DNA from: Yoonia sp.
Lineage (GTDB): Bacteria; Pseudomonadota; Alphaproteobacteria; Rhodobacterales; Rhodobacteraceae
Length of the DNA: 64,000 bases
Direction: 5' to 3'
Assembly: GCF_017854565.1 (NCBI RefSeq)
Contig: NZ_JAFMHJ010000005.1
Span: 1 to 64,000, forward strand
Positions within the stretch are counted from its first letter, which is position 1, and each line of letters begins with the position of its first letter. The translations under genes were made by a program, and so were the position numbers. The notes below the pieces were generated by a model. It was not told the origin of the DNA. It made no database searches and worked only from the letters and a program-made list of their open reading frames with translations. This document shows, piece after piece, positions 20,963 to 30,455 of the stretch.

Positions 20963-21843
20963 CGGCTACGGCTCGATCCGGTGTTGCCACCATCAGCGCG
21001 TGGAATACTGACCAGCCAATCTTCACCCGGAATATCCGGAAATCCCTGAAAGTTGATCAGGTTCGCGAATTTTTCCCGGCATGTTTCGGCCCGTTTGTCA
21101 CACCCTGCCACCAGCCGCAGCATGTCACCAACGACAATCGACGCCCGGATCGGTTGCCAAAGCGTTATGGTGCGCGCATCACCCGCGACACGATCAAGCT
21201 TGATGACACCGCGCAGCCCCTGCGCCGCCCCCGACAGCACCTCAAGAACTCCGCTTTGAAACCAATGGTCATTGTAGCCCCCGACACTTCCCAGCAGAAA
21301 AACCTGCGCTTTGGACACGTCCTTAATCGCGGTCTCAACTGAAAATGCGGGACTGCTGGTATCGAACCCACACCGCGTGTCCCCCAGAACTGCGCTGCAA
21401 GTGGTCAGGTACGACCGCCCCTGGACTTGGTTCAACGTATCCGTCAGCCCGCGCAGATCTGCCTGAAAACCACCCGAAGCACGCGTGATCTCGCCAATCG
21501 TGCCGACAAACCGCACCGTCCGTGCTTCGGGGTTGTCCCACTGCACCAACCACGTCGTCACCTGCGCGCCATCATAGCGGCCGGCCTCGATATCCGCCTC
21601 GCTAATCGCGTCCGCCGCCAGAACTCCAATCGCTTCCGTGTTGTTCACCGACAGGCCCGTCGTGCTTGCCAGCGCCCGCGCGGTCAGCCCGCTTTCCGGC
21701 ATAAAGGCAATGCCATCGAAACTGATCGCGCGATCATGATCCGTGAACCCCAGCGTGAAACCATCCCGGCGGACCACAGACCAACACGTGCACACATGCG
21801 TCGCGCCGCTTGCAAGATGCGCGTCAAGCGCGGCGGCATTCAT
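20959..21843 (-). CDS. GTA g13, DUF2163/BR0599-type tail hub protein
   Basis: TCWSVVRRDGFTLGFTDHDRAISFDG; CDKRAETCREKFANLINFQGFPDIPGED. Confidence 0.92.
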   Translation of the reverse strand: MNAAALDAHLASGATHVCTCWSVVRRDGFTLGFTDHDRAISFDGIAFMPESGLTARALASTTGLSVNNTEAIGVLAADAISEADIEAGRYDGAQVTTWLVQWDNPEARTVRFVGTIGEITRASGGFQADLRGLTDTLNQVQGRSYLTTCSAVLGDTRCGFDTSSPAFSVETAIKDVSKAQVFLLGSVGGYNDHWFQSGVLEVLSGAAQGLRGVIKLDRVAGDARTITLWQPIRASIVVGDMLRLVAGCDKRAETCREKFANLINFQGFPDIPGEDWLVSIPRADGGNTGSSRSR

Positions 21844-22472
21844 ACCCTGATCTCCACAATCGGAACATTAGGGGCCTCACCCGCATGAAAGTTAGAGATC
21901 GACGTCATGATTGCATCGGTGTCGAACCGCACTGGCACGTCAAATTCGAAACCTGCACGCACCTCGGCATCCAAATCCGGCGGATGGGTGAACGTGACCG
22001 CGCCCGTTTCATGATCGACTTCAAAATCGACACCCTCTTGCAAGGGATCACCACCCAGGGCCACACGTACCGAACCAGAAACCGGTTTTGTAATAGGTCG
22101 GGCATAGGTCGTGACACCAGATCTGTAAGCCTTGGTTAGCTGCACAACGTCTGTCACCTCGTCGCCCACGGCTATCAGTTGATCAATCGGCGATATTTCC
22201 CGCGAAGGCGAACATGATTTGAAATCGCCCCAATCTTTCCAGCGAAATCCAATCAGCTGGCCCTGTCTGGCCTCAAAAAACGCGATCAGCGTCTCAACAT
22301 CATCCAGCGACCGTAGCCCAAACCCCGCGTCGTAGCGGCGGCGTGCATGCGCCCAGGGCGTATTGCGCTCTTCAAACCCGTTGGCCAGTGTCACGATATC
22401 CGTGCGCCGTTCGGGTCCGCCAACCGACCCAAAGCTCAGCGAAGCGGGAAATCTAACCTCATGAAATGCCAT
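21840..22472 (-). CDS. GTA g12, DUF2460-type distal tail protein
   Basis: MAFHEVRFPASLSFGSVGGPERRTDIVTLANGFEERNTPWAHARRRYDAG. Confidence 0.92.
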   Translation of the reverse strand: MAFHEVRFPASLSFGSVGGPERRTDIVTLANGFEERNTPWAHARRRYDAGFGLRSLDDVETLIAFFEARQGQLIGFRWKDWGDFKSCSPSREISPIDQLIAVGDEVTDVVQLTKAYRSGVTTYARPITKPVSGSVRVALGGDPLQEGVDFEVDHETGAVTFTHPPDLDAEVRAGFEFDVPVRFDTDAIMTSISNFHAGEAPNVPIVEIRV

Positions 22473-22483
22473 TGCCTGCTCCT

Positions 22484-23146
22484 CTACCGATTACGCTGAC
22501 TGCGGCCCAAGGCCCGCGCCATCTGTGTTGCGATCTGCCCCTGACTGCGCTGAAAACCCTGCACATCCGGCGTCCTGATATTCATATTGACGGTCACTGC
22601 GCCGCCACCCTGCGTGCGCACACCCAGTCGGCCATCGGCACCGCGCGCAAGCGGCATGATCGCCTCAGGCCCAGCCTCGCCCATCAAACCGGTGCCACCG
22701 CGCATTGGAAACGTCATCGGGCCACCGACGACACCACCCTTGGCGAACGGCATGACCCGCCCCTGTGAAAATGACGCACCGTCGGCATAGGGCATCAAGC
22801 TGGACACAGCGGCGTTCAAACCACTTGCCAGAACGCCACCCAAGTGATCGGTCACGGGCCGGATCGCTGCGGAATAGGCAGTATCAATCATGGATTGCGC
22901 CAACCCACTCAATGCATCCGACAGCTTCATCCCATCCAGAAGCAACCCGTCAAACGCGCGCCGCAACCCACCGGAAAAACCGCGCTCTAGGTTGCCCAAA
23001 TCGCGTGTCGTTTCCGTCAGTGACCCCTGTACACCGCGCAGCTGCTCGTCAAATGCCGCAGCCATTGCCGCTGTATCGCCCAGCGTCCGCTCAAGCGCGC
23101 TGACATCGCTGTCCAGCGTGTCCAGCTTGTCCAAATCATCCATCAC
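22484..23146 (-). CDS. GTA g11, short tape measure-like protein
   Basis: MPFAKGGVVGGPMTFPMRGGTGLMGEAGPEAIMPLARGADGRLGV; expected position. Confidence 0.9.
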   Translation of the reverse strand: MMDDLDKLDTLDSDVSALERTLGDTAAMAAAFDEQLRGVQGSLTETTRDLGNLERGFSGGLRRAFDGLLLDGMKLSDALSGLAQSMIDTAYSAAIRPVTDHLGGVLASGLNAAVSSLMPYADGASFSQGRVMPFAKGGVVGGPMTFPMRGGTGLMGEAGPEAIMPLARGADGRLGVRTQGGGAVTVNMNIRTPDVQGFQRSQGQIATQMARALGRSQRNR

Positions 23147-23340
23147 TCATTGTCCTTTGGTTTGTCGGGAAACGACCTCTGCAACTCGTCCAGACGGTCA
23201 CGCCCCATGGGTGCGTTCGCCTTCGTCAACCCCAGCATCACTTGCAGCTCCGCCGGGGTCAGTGCCCAGAATTCACGCGGGGTCAGGCGCAAACCATGCA
23301 ACCCCGCGCGCATCAATCCCGGCCAGTCGAGCCCAATCAT
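23143..23340 (-). CDS. GTA g10.1, small tail assembly chaperone-like protein
   Basis: LRLTPREFWALTPAELQVMLG; small ORF between g10 and g11. Confidence 0.85.
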   Translation of the reverse strand: MIGLDWPGLMRAGLHGLRLTPREFWALTPAELQVMLGLTKANAPMGRDRLDELQRSFPDKPKDNE

Positions 23341-23651
23341 GGTGGCGCTGCAAAGGCGCGCGCCAAAAGCGTCGCCGCGACCTTTGCAGCCCCCACCGGG
23401 CCACCCTCAATCTCGGCTGCGATCAGATCGGCGGACTTACCCGTCCACCCACCGCCACGCAGCCCTGCGACAATAACCGCCATCACGTCCCGACCAGAAA
23501 AGACACCACCCTCAAACCGGCGGATCAGATCAACCAACGATCCCGCCCCCAATGCGCCCTCAAGCTCTGCCAAAGCACCCAACGTCAGCTTGCAGTCATG
23601 GCTTTGCCCATCAATCAGCACCGCCACCTCGCCCGTCCAAGGGTTCGCCAT
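23337..23651 (-). CDS. GTA g10, gene transfer agent family protein
   Basis: MANPWTGEVAVLIDGQSHDCKLTLGALAELEGALGAGSLVDLIRRFEGG. Confidence 0.88.
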   Translation of the reverse strand: MANPWTGEVAVLIDGQSHDCKLTLGALAELEGALGAGSLVDLIRRFEGGVFSGRDVMAVIVAGLRGGGWTGKSADLIAAEIEGGPVGAAKVAATLLARAFAAPP

Positions 23652-24076
23652 CAGATTGATGCCGTGAACGTCAGCGCACCGGCAGAAGCAAGCGACAGCT
23701 CATACGTCGCCTCGCCATTGTGCGATCCCGCATACTCCACAGACGTAATCTGAAACGGCCCTTCGACGGTCCCAAAGTCCGGAATGATCACCTGAAAATC
23801 GGGCGTCTCGCCGTCAAAGAATATTTGCCGCGCCCGCTCATCTGTCGCCTCGTCCTTGAACACGCCAGATCCGGAAATGGACGCAGTCTTGACCCCGGCC
23901 CCCGACAAAAGTTCGCGCCACCCACCCGAACTTTCCAAACTGGTCACATCAACGCTCTCAGCATTGAAACTGATCCGCGTCGCACGCAAACCTGCCGCAG
24001 TTTCAAACAGTCCGTCACCTGTCATGTCGATCTTGACCAAAAGGTCCTTGCCGTTCTGGGCTACCATTGCCATCAC
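23651..24076 (-). CDS. GTA g9, major tail tube protein
   Basis: AQNGKDLLVKIDMTGDGLFETAAGLRATRISFNAESVDVTSLES; TP901-1-like tail protein. Confidence 0.9.
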   Translation of the reverse strand: MMAMVAQNGKDLLVKIDMTGDGLFETAAGLRATRISFNAESVDVTSLESSGGWRELLSGAGVKTASISGSGVFKDEATDERARQIFFDGETPDFQVIIPDFGTVEGPFQITSVEYAGSHNGEATYELSLASAGALTFTASI

Positions 24077-24094
24077 TCCTTCAAATGTTTGGGA

Positions 24095-24508
24095 TTACGT
24101 GTCATCGGCCACGCGGGCACGAAAGATCAGATTGATCTGGCGAACATCGCCCGTACCGACGCGGGCCGCCTTCGCCTTGTAGAAACGCAGCGATACCAGC
24201 GCGCCGCGGACCAGCGTCAAAGCCGCATCAACCAGCGCATCCGATACCGCCGCCGCAGCCACCTTGGCCGATGCAAAACCGGCGCTCTCGGTAATAACTG
24301 TCACCGTGAATTCGTGCAGCGCCCCGCCACCGGTCTTGTCTGACGCATCGCGCACATCCTCCGCACCCAGCACCACGTAAAGCGGTGGCAACGTGCCAGA
24401 TGGCACAGCATCAAAAATCGACGCACCGACCAAAGCGGTCAGGCCCGGATCATTGACCAATTGCTGATAAACGGCGGCCTGAAGTGCTGAAGAAACACCA
24501 TAACTCAT
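24095..24508 (-). CDS. GTA g8, DUF3168-type tail terminator
   Basis: MSYGVSSALQAAVYQQLVNDPGLTALVGASIFDAVPSGTLPPLYVVLGAEDVRD. Confidence 0.9.
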   Translation of the reverse strand: MSYGVSSALQAAVYQQLVNDPGLTALVGASIFDAVPSGTLPPLYVVLGAEDVRDASDKTGGGALHEFTVTVITESAGFASAKVAAAAVSDALVDAALTLVRGALVSLRFYKAKAARVGTGDVRQINLIFRARVADDT

Positions 24509-24843
24509 GACGCTGTCTCCTCTTCTGCGTGGCACATAAGGTACTGCGCATGCGCATCCTGCTCCGCCACGGCATTGATATTGAAAATCCGCGCACCCGC
24601 GCGAAACCGCTGACCGGCAACCGGACGTGATGCAGCGCCGAAAGGGGCCGCGCGCACCGTGATCCGGTAGGGCACGCGCGACACCGTGGTCGCAGAACTT
24701 GCCGTCTCACGGCCAGATCCGGCCTTCACTTCGGCCCAAAGAACACCCATCGACTGCCAGTCGTGGACATAACCACCCGCGCCATCGCCAACCCGCAAAG
24801 GCGCTTCCAGAACCAGTGACCGATTAAGATACGGCAGCCTCAT
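24505..24843 (-). CDS. GTA g7, head-tail adaptor/stopper
   Basis: LVLEAPLRVGDGAGGYVHDWQSMGVLWAEVKAGSGRE. Confidence 0.88.
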   Translation of the reverse strand: MRLPYLNRSLVLEAPLRVGDGAGGYVHDWQSMGVLWAEVKAGSGRETASSATTVSRVPYRITVRAAPFGAASRPVAGQRFRAGARIFNINAVAEQDAHAQYLMCHAEEETAS

Positions 24844-25439
24844 ACCCGGCCCCCCATGAACAGCCGCACGGTGCGGTGACGCTCAATCAGCGCCGCAACA
24901 CCAAATGGCATTGCCGGTGTGCTGCGGCTGATATCATGCCGATACTCGTAAAAATGGGCACCCAGCATCATCACGGCTTGCGCCAGATCGGCGGGAATAT
25001 CGCCCCACTCCGGACCAAAGCCCGCCAGCATTCCGATCCTGAGCTGCCCGTGCGACGGCACCAGCGGCAAACATGCACCCACCGCATTCAAACTCGGGCG
25101 CTGGCTGTCAGGTTCAAGATACCATGCGGCACCACTGGCAAGCGTCTCATTGCCGCTGACATCTATCATCATCACTCCCGTGATCGCATTGACCGGCGCC
25201 ACAGGAAGCGGCTGCCGCCGCCCGTCCCGCCACGCCGTCAGGGTCCAGCTGAACTCGCGTTCAATCAGGATCTTTCCCGTGCGGGCCTCGATCGCGGCCA
25301 ATGCGGCACGCAGATAGCTTTCCAATACCGGATCTTGCACTCCATCATCGGCGAAACCCGAACCAAGGCGCATATGGTCTTTGAATTGTGCGACCGGAAG
25401 CGCCGATTGCGGCACGGTGGTCTCTTCGACTAACATCAT
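24840..25439 (-). CDS. GTA g6, head-tail connector protein
   Basis: MMLVEETTVPQSALPVAQFKDHMRLG...FKDHMRLGSGFADDGVQDPVLESYLRAALAAIEARTGK; GGAG RBS upstream of ATG 25439. Confidence 0.9.
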   Translation of the reverse strand: MMLVEETTVPQSALPVAQFKDHMRLGSGFADDGVQDPVLESYLRAALAAIEARTGKILIEREFSWTLTAWRDGRRQPLPVAPVNAITGVMMIDVSGNETLASGAAWYLEPDSQRPSLNAVGACLPLVPSHGQLRIGMLAGFGPEWGDIPADLAQAVMMLGAHFYEYRHDISRSTPAMPFGVAALIERHRTVRLFMGGRV

Positions 25440-25488
25440 GGAATTACTCCAAAAATCACTGATCGTCCCGGCCATGTGGCCCCTAGGG

Positions 25489-25595
25489 CCCGGACGCACA
25501 CCCCCCGCATTGCTCGGACGGAAGGGAGCAGCTAGACAATGCGGGATTGCCCAGGTTGCGTCCGGGGATAGGTGCCGCCTTAGTCAGGCAGCACC
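25489..25595 (-). ncRNA. Candidate structured RNA element in the g5-g6 intergenic region of the GTA operon
   Basis: Outer stem 25489-25498/25557-25566 (10 bp), nested stem 25504-25512/25537-25545 (9 bp), plus hairpin 25571-25579/25587-25595 with one pair that is G-U only on the minus (transcribed) strand. Confidence 0.5.
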
Positions 25596-25611
25596 CCTTC
25601 ACGCCAACGGC

Positions 25612-26796
25612 TTAGCTGGTCGCGAACTTCAAAAGCTTGATCGCGCCAAAATCGCTGACCGCCCCGCCCACACGCTTGGTGGCATAGAACAGCACATGCG
25701 GCTTGGCCGAGAACGGATCGCGCAGCACCCGCAGATCAGGGCGTTCGGCCACGGTATAACCGGCGCCGAAATCACCGAATGCAATTGCCATCGCGTCAGG
25801 GGCGATATCGGGCATGTCTTCCGCAATCAGAACCGGATAGCCCATCAGCCGTGCAGGCTCACCCGCCGCCAGACCATCAGACCACAGGAAACGGCCATCA
25901 TTGTCCTTGAGCTTGCGGATCGTGCCCGCCGTTTTCGAGTTCAGCAAAAACGTACCATTCGCGCGGTACTCAGCCCCCAGTGCATAGACAAGATCAACAA
26001 CCGCGTCGCCGCCATCAATGCCACCAGCCGTGCCCGTAGGCACATAGCCAATATTGCCCCAGGCCCAGACATCGTTATCGACCGTTGGATAGGTCAGCAC
26101 ACCCTTGGGCTTGTCAACGCCATCACCATTGATGAACGCCCCGGCCTCAGAGCGGGCGAACTTGTCGGCAATACGGCCCGCCAGCCAGCCTTCAATGTCA
26201 AACGCACTGTCGTCCAACAGCCGCTGCGATGCTTTCGGCAGCGCGGAAAGCTCGTGCAGTGGGATGGTAATCCGGTCGATCTGCGGCGTATCAGTCTCGG
26301 ACACACCACCGCTTTCGGTTGCCCAACCTGCGCCCATTTCCGTGTGATCAACCAGCACGTCATACGATGTAGCATCCACATTCACGACATTGGCCACGGC
26401 ACGGATTGACGCTGTCGCACTCAGTGTACCCTTGATGGTATCGGCGGTCTGCGGGTCCACGAGATACCCACCGTCTGCCGCAATCGACGTCCCCATCGCC
26501 TTGCCATCCAGCTCAAGGCCACGCAGTGCATCGTCATCACCCGACCGCAGATAGGCCGCAAAGGCCTTCTGATGCGGTGCCTCGTGGGTGGCAGCCATTG
26601 CCAGCACAGGGCGTGCATTCATCATTGTCTTTCGATCCAGCTTATTCATCCGGTCATCCTGTTTTTGAAGTTTGGCATTCAAGCCGTGGGAAAAGTCTTT
26701 GAAATCGTTCATGAACCCGGCAATTGCCGTCTTCAGTTCCTGGCCCAGAGACACATCTTCCCCGACCCGAGAATCGCTCTCAGTGTTGTTCATCAA
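25612..26796 (-). CDS. GTA g5, HK97-fold major capsid protein
   Basis: MGTSIAADGGYLVDPQTADTIKG, ATESGGVSETDTPQIDRITIPLHELSALPKASQRLLDDSAFDIEGWLAG. Confidence 0.95.
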   Translation of the reverse strand: MMNNTESDSRVGEDVSLGQELKTAIAGFMNDFKDFSHGLNAKLQKQDDRMNKLDRKTMMNARPVLAMAATHEAPHQKAFAAYLRSGDDDALRGLELDGKAMGTSIAADGGYLVDPQTADTIKGTLSATASIRAVANVVNVDATSYDVLVDHTEMGAGWATESGGVSETDTPQIDRITIPLHELSALPKASQRLLDDSAFDIEGWLAGRIADKFARSEAGAFINGDGVDKPKGVLTYPTVDNDVWAWGNIGYVPTGTAGGIDGGDAVVDLVYALGAEYRANGTFLLNSKTAGTIRKLKDNDGRFLWSDGLAAGEPARLMGYPVLIAEDMPDIAPDAMAIAFGDFGAGYTVAERPDLRVLRDPFSAKPHVLFYATKRVGGAVSDFGAIKLLKFATS

Positions 26797-26826
26797 TCGT
26801 TCCTTTAGATCGTGGTGTGGCGCCGG

Positions 26827-27357
26827 TTAGGTCCGTGCCATCGTGCGGCGCGCATCCTGGAATGCAGCGGCCAAGTCGCGCATCATGGTAGCCGCAGGGT
26901 CATCCCCTTTGGCCGCCACACGCGCATCAGGAAGCATGGGGAACGTGACCAAAGACACCTCCCACAGCTCCAGCTCTGACAAAAGGCGTCCGCCCTTGTC
27001 GTCCTTGCGGGCCTTGACGGTGCGATAGCCAATGGACAGGCCATCAATCGCGCCAGCCTCGATCAATGCGGCGGCCTCTCGGCCCTTGGCCACATCCGTC
27101 AACAAACGGCCTTTGACCCAAAGCCCCTTGGCATCCTCGCGGACCTCATCCCAAACACCGATCGGCTGGGCCGGATCGTGCTGCCACAGCATCTTGATGG
27201 ATCGGCCCTTGGCCAGCGACGCCTTATAGGCACCCATCTCGACAGTATCGCCACCCTGATCAGACCTGCCAAACAGCGATGCGTAGCCCGAAATGATCGC
27301 CCCATCGGTCACGGTCACCACCGCGCCCAACTGGCAGAATTTATGTTCCAAAGTCAT
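26827..27357 (-). CDS. GTA g4, HK97 family prohead protease
   Basis: ISGYASLFGRSDQGGDTVEMGAYKASLAKGRSIKMLWQHDPAQPIGVWDEVRED. Confidence 0.94.
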   Translation of the reverse strand: MTLEHKFCQLGAVVTVTDGAIISGYASLFGRSDQGGDTVEMGAYKASLAKGRSIKMLWQHDPAQPIGVWDEVREDAKGLWVKGRLLTDVAKGREAAALIEAGAIDGLSIGYRTVKARKDDKGGRLLSELELWEVSLVTFPMLPDARVAAKGDDPAATMMRDLAAAFQDARRTMART

Positions 27358-27566
27358 AGCGTTCTCCCGCTTAGCGCTTTCACAATTTCGAAAATCAGCA
27401 GGCCTGCACAGCCACAGACAATCATCCATATCTGCCACTCCAAACGTGACACCATGAATTCAATCCGCCCCAGACGCACATCCACTTGGGCAAACCAAAA
27501 GTCCGACACGGGCGGCTGTGTATCAACACGCACCTTGCCATTCATCTCGACAACTTTATTGACCAT
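27354..27566 (-). CDS. GTA g3.5, small membrane-associated protein
   Basis: MVNKVVEMNGKVRVDTQ...WQIWMIVCGCAGLLIFEIVKAL; between portal and protease. Confidence 0.75.
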   Translation of the reverse strand: MVNKVVEMNGKVRVDTQPPVSDFWFAQVDVRLGRIEFMVSRLEWQIWMIVCGCAGLLIFEIVKALSGRTL

Positions 27567-28737
27567 CTCCCACCTCCAGGGCAGGCAAACCCAGCAGCGA
27601 CCGCTTTTCCGCATCGGTCAGAAACGCCGCTTCACTCACCCGCCGCCACTGCGCGTCGCGCTCCGTCGACAGCGCCGAAATCTGATCCAAATCGGGCCGC
27701 AACTCGATCCGCTCACCCGAAAAATCCGATAGCCAATCCGCAATCGCACTCGTCACCCGCGTCGCCAGCGGCAATACGGTCAGGCGATAAAACGCCCGGT
27801 TAGCCTCTTGATAATTCGCATAAGTCGCATCGCCAGGTATCCCCAGCAGCATCGGCGGCACGCCAAAGGCAATCGCGATCTCGCGCGCGGCCGCCTCCTT
27901 CGTCTTCTGAAACTCCATGTCCGAGGGCGAAAACCCCATCGGCTTCCAATCAAGCCCGCCTTCCAGCAACATAGGTCGCCCCGCATTGCGGGCACCTTGA
28001 TGCTGGGTTTCCATCTCATTCAATAGCCGATCATACTGATCCGCGCTTAACGTCGCTTGCCCATCTGCACCGCGATACACAATCGCACCCGACGGACGCG
28101 CCGCATTATCAAGCAGCGCTTTTGACCAGCGCGACGCCGAATTATGCACATCAATCGCACTCGCCGCCGCCTGCAACGGCGAAAATCCGTAATGATCATC
28201 TTGCGGGTGGAAACTCTTGATATGGCAAATCGGGCTGCACGCCTCTGTCACCGCAAACCGATGTTTGCGCCCGCTGACGTTATACTCATACGCCACAGGC
28301 CAGCCGTCCGGTCCCGGCACAATTGACATACGATCCGACCGCAGGACGTGCATCTCCAGCGGCAACGCGTCGTCGGCAACCGCCTCCAGATATCCGTTGC
28401 CAGTCAGCAGAACCTGCCCGAACAATGCCTCCAGCAGCTCTGCCCGGCCCTGCCCGCCATTGGGCCGCGCCATCAGTGCCTGCACCGGATGGGTATCATA
28501 CCGCCGCTCGGCATCCTGCACGACCAATGGCAATGCCGCTGCAGCTTCGGCGATCATCTTGACCACGCGAAACCCAATCGGATTACCGGTAAAGCCTGTG
28601 CGTGTCAGTGACACAACATCACGCGGGCTCCATGCCACACGCCCCGCACCTTGCATCGCCATGACACGCCCCGTAGCCGAGGCTTTCACCTCGACCTCAG
28701 CGGTCACTGGCTTCGCACGGTTCAAAAATTCAAACAT
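27556..28737 (-). CDS. GTA g3, HK97 family portal protein
   Basis: GNGYLEAVADDALPLEMHVLRSDRM; IAFGVPPMLLGIPGDATYANYQEANRAFYRLTVLPL. Confidence 0.95.
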   Translation of the reverse strand: MFEFLNRAKPVTAEVEVKASATGRVMAMQGAGRVAWSPRDVVSLTRTGFTGNPIGFRVVKMIAEAAAALPLVVQDAERRYDTHPVQALMARPNGGQGRAELLEALFGQVLLTGNGYLEAVADDALPLEMHVLRSDRMSIVPGPDGWPVAYEYNVSGRKHRFAVTEACSPICHIKSFHPQDDHYGFSPLQAAASAIDVHNSASRWSKALLDNAARPSGAIVYRGADGQATLSADQYDRLLNEMETQHQGARNAGRPMLLEGGLDWKPMGFSPSDMEFQKTKEAAAREIAIAFGVPPMLLGIPGDATYANYQEANRAFYRLTVLPLATRVTSAIADWLSDFSGERIELRPDLDQISALSTERDAQWRRVSEAAFLTDAEKRSLLGLPALEVGDGQ

Positions 28738-28837
28738 CCAAAACTCCTTGATGACCGTCTGCGATCCATGAAAACAATTTGCGCCTAATTCATGAGGAAG
28801 GTGACAAGGCTGCGTACGTTGCCGCACGCAACACCCG

Positions 28838-30238
28838 TCAAAGCCCGCGAATCTGCGGGTTTAGCCACTTTGCAGCCGGTTCAATCATCAAATCATGCAA
28901 GGCCCAGACCAACGCATCAACACGGTCCGGCGACCCTTTGCCCGCAAAACCCTGCGTGGTCATCTGGCACATCTGATCCTCAAGAACGCCCAAGCCGCGC
29001 ACATGCAGCACCCGCCCTTGTTCGTACAACGCCGCAATCGGCTCTGCGCGCGCCGTCTTGCCTTTCGACGCATGAACCGACCGATACGACACAAGCGGAT
29101 CTATCTGCCGCACAACAGCCTCGACCATATCACCACCTTGATTTACCTCAGCCACCAGCCGGTCCGCACCATGCCGCTGCATCGCCGCAATCGCGGCCTT
29201 CGCCCAATCCGTGGGCCGGGCCGCACTCACCGTGGCATCCTCCAGCACATACGCCCGCCAATCCTGAATTGGTCCGTCCATGACAACGCCCGCCACAACG
29301 ATCCCGCACGCGTCTGACCCGGCATGCGACGTCCCCGGCGGGTCGATCGCCACAACGACACGCGTCAACGCCGGCACATCGGCAATCTGACAGTCCGCCA
29401 ACTGCGCCAACCCCCAAAGCGCGCCTTCAAAGTCCGTCAACATGGTCCCTTCAATCTCTTGACGACCCAGTGACGTCCCACCATAGCGTGCCTCGATTTC
29501 AGCCAAAAAGCTTGCGGCCAGGTTCGCCCGGTTCGCGTGTGTCGGCGCATGCGTGACCACCGTGGTGTCCATTGCCAACAAGTCACGCAGCACGGCCGCA
29601 CGCCGTGGCGTCGTCGTCACGCAGGCGCGCGGATGCTCCCCCAGGCGCAAGCCAAACTGCAACATATCCCACGCGTCACCACCACGGCGCCATTTTGCCA
29701 ACTCATCTGCCCAAACCGCATCGAACTGCGGCCCGCGCAGGCTTTCTGGATCGTGGGCCGAAAACAACTGTGCGGTGGCACCATTGGGCCAAACCAACAA
29801 CCGTCGCCCCGAAACCCATGCTGGACGGCGGTCCGGTGGGGAAACCGCCAATATCCCGCTCTCCCCAAACACCATCACCTCGCGCGCCTGCTCGATCGTC
29901 TCGGCGATGATGGCAACGCGACGCGCCTTGCCTGATGATTGCGGCAGCGCACCTTCGACGATCGACCGCACCCACTCTGCACCGGCGCGGGTTTTTCCCG
30001 CGCCACGTCCACCCAGAATGACCCAGGTCCGCCAATCGCCCGCTGGCGGCACCTGATGCGGCATCGCCCAGAAATCAAACAGAAAGGGCAGCGCGGCAAG
30101 CTGCGCACAGCTCAGGCGCGACAGAAAGTCCCTCTGCTGTGATCGCGGCCCGGAGGCGATCAAGCTGGCCCCCGATGTCAGCACGAATTGCATCGACGTC
30201 AATGTCTTCGCTGCTCGCCGATTGCCCGTGTTGCGCAT
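28838..30238 (-). CDS. GTA g2, large terminase
   Basis: WVILGGRGAGKTRAGAEWVRSIVEG Walker A; FDAVWADELAKWR Walker B; RVVVAIDPPGTSHAGSDACGIVVAG nuclease; internal ATG at 30193 possible. Confidence 0.95.
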   Translation of the reverse strand: MRNTGNRRAAKTLTSMQFVLTSGASLIASGPRSQQRDFLSRLSCAQLAALPFLFDFWAMPHQVPPAGDWRTWVILGGRGAGKTRAGAEWVRSIVEGALPQSSGKARRVAIIAETIEQAREVMVFGESGILAVSPPDRRPAWVSGRRLLVWPNGATAQLFSAHDPESLRGPQFDAVWADELAKWRRGGDAWDMLQFGLRLGEHPRACVTTTPRRAAVLRDLLAMDTTVVTHAPTHANRANLAASFLAEIEARYGGTSLGRQEIEGTMLTDFEGALWGLAQLADCQIADVPALTRVVVAIDPPGTSHAGSDACGIVVAGVVMDGPIQDWRAYVLEDATVSAARPTDWAKAAIAAMQRHGADRLVAEVNQGGDMVEAVVRQIDPLVSYRSVHASKGKTARAEPIAALYEQGRVLHVRGLGVLEDQMCQMTTQGFAGKGSPDRVDALVWALHDLMIEPAAKWLNPQIRGL

Positions 30239-30455
30239 GGAATACCTCCTCTGCCGCCAGCACCTTCAGGTGGGCAGACTGCAATTCATTCAACTTCGTA
30301 ATAATGGCTTTCGGGGTCCGCCCGTCCGGGGTGCCAATCACGCGGATCATCTGATCCAGGACCTGACGGATACTCTCAAATAATCTGGAAATTTCCGCGA
30401 CACGTGCCGTCGCGTTTTGCAGGCCCTCAGGGCCCGGATCGTTCAATTCATTCAT
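30075..30455 (-). CDS. GTA g1, small terminase-like protein
   Basis: 126 aa helical protein overlapping g2 start, expected g1 position. Confidence 0.75.
   Translation of the reverse strand: MNELNDPGPEGLQNATARVAEISRLFESIRQVLDQMIRVIGTPDGRTPKAIITKLNELQSAHLKVLAAEEVFHAQHGQSASSEDIDVDAIRADIGGQLDRLRAAITAEGLSVAPELCAACRAALSV

Larger units (their letters stand above)
16614..30455 (-). mobile_element. RcGTA-type gene transfer agent structural gene cluster (g1-g15)
   Basis: Collinear terminase, portal, protease, HK97 capsid, adaptor, tail, peptidase and large TIM-barrel-like tip protein genes in canonical RcGTA order; no integrase, replication or lysogeny genes. Confidence 0.95.

Noticed and set aside
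25513-25536. SRP-RNA-like string CGGAAGGGAGCAGC on the plus strand within the GTA hairpin
   Set aside because: Surrounding bases do not make the canonical UCC-GGAA-GGA stem and asymmetric loop, and it is antisense to the operon; probably coincidental.
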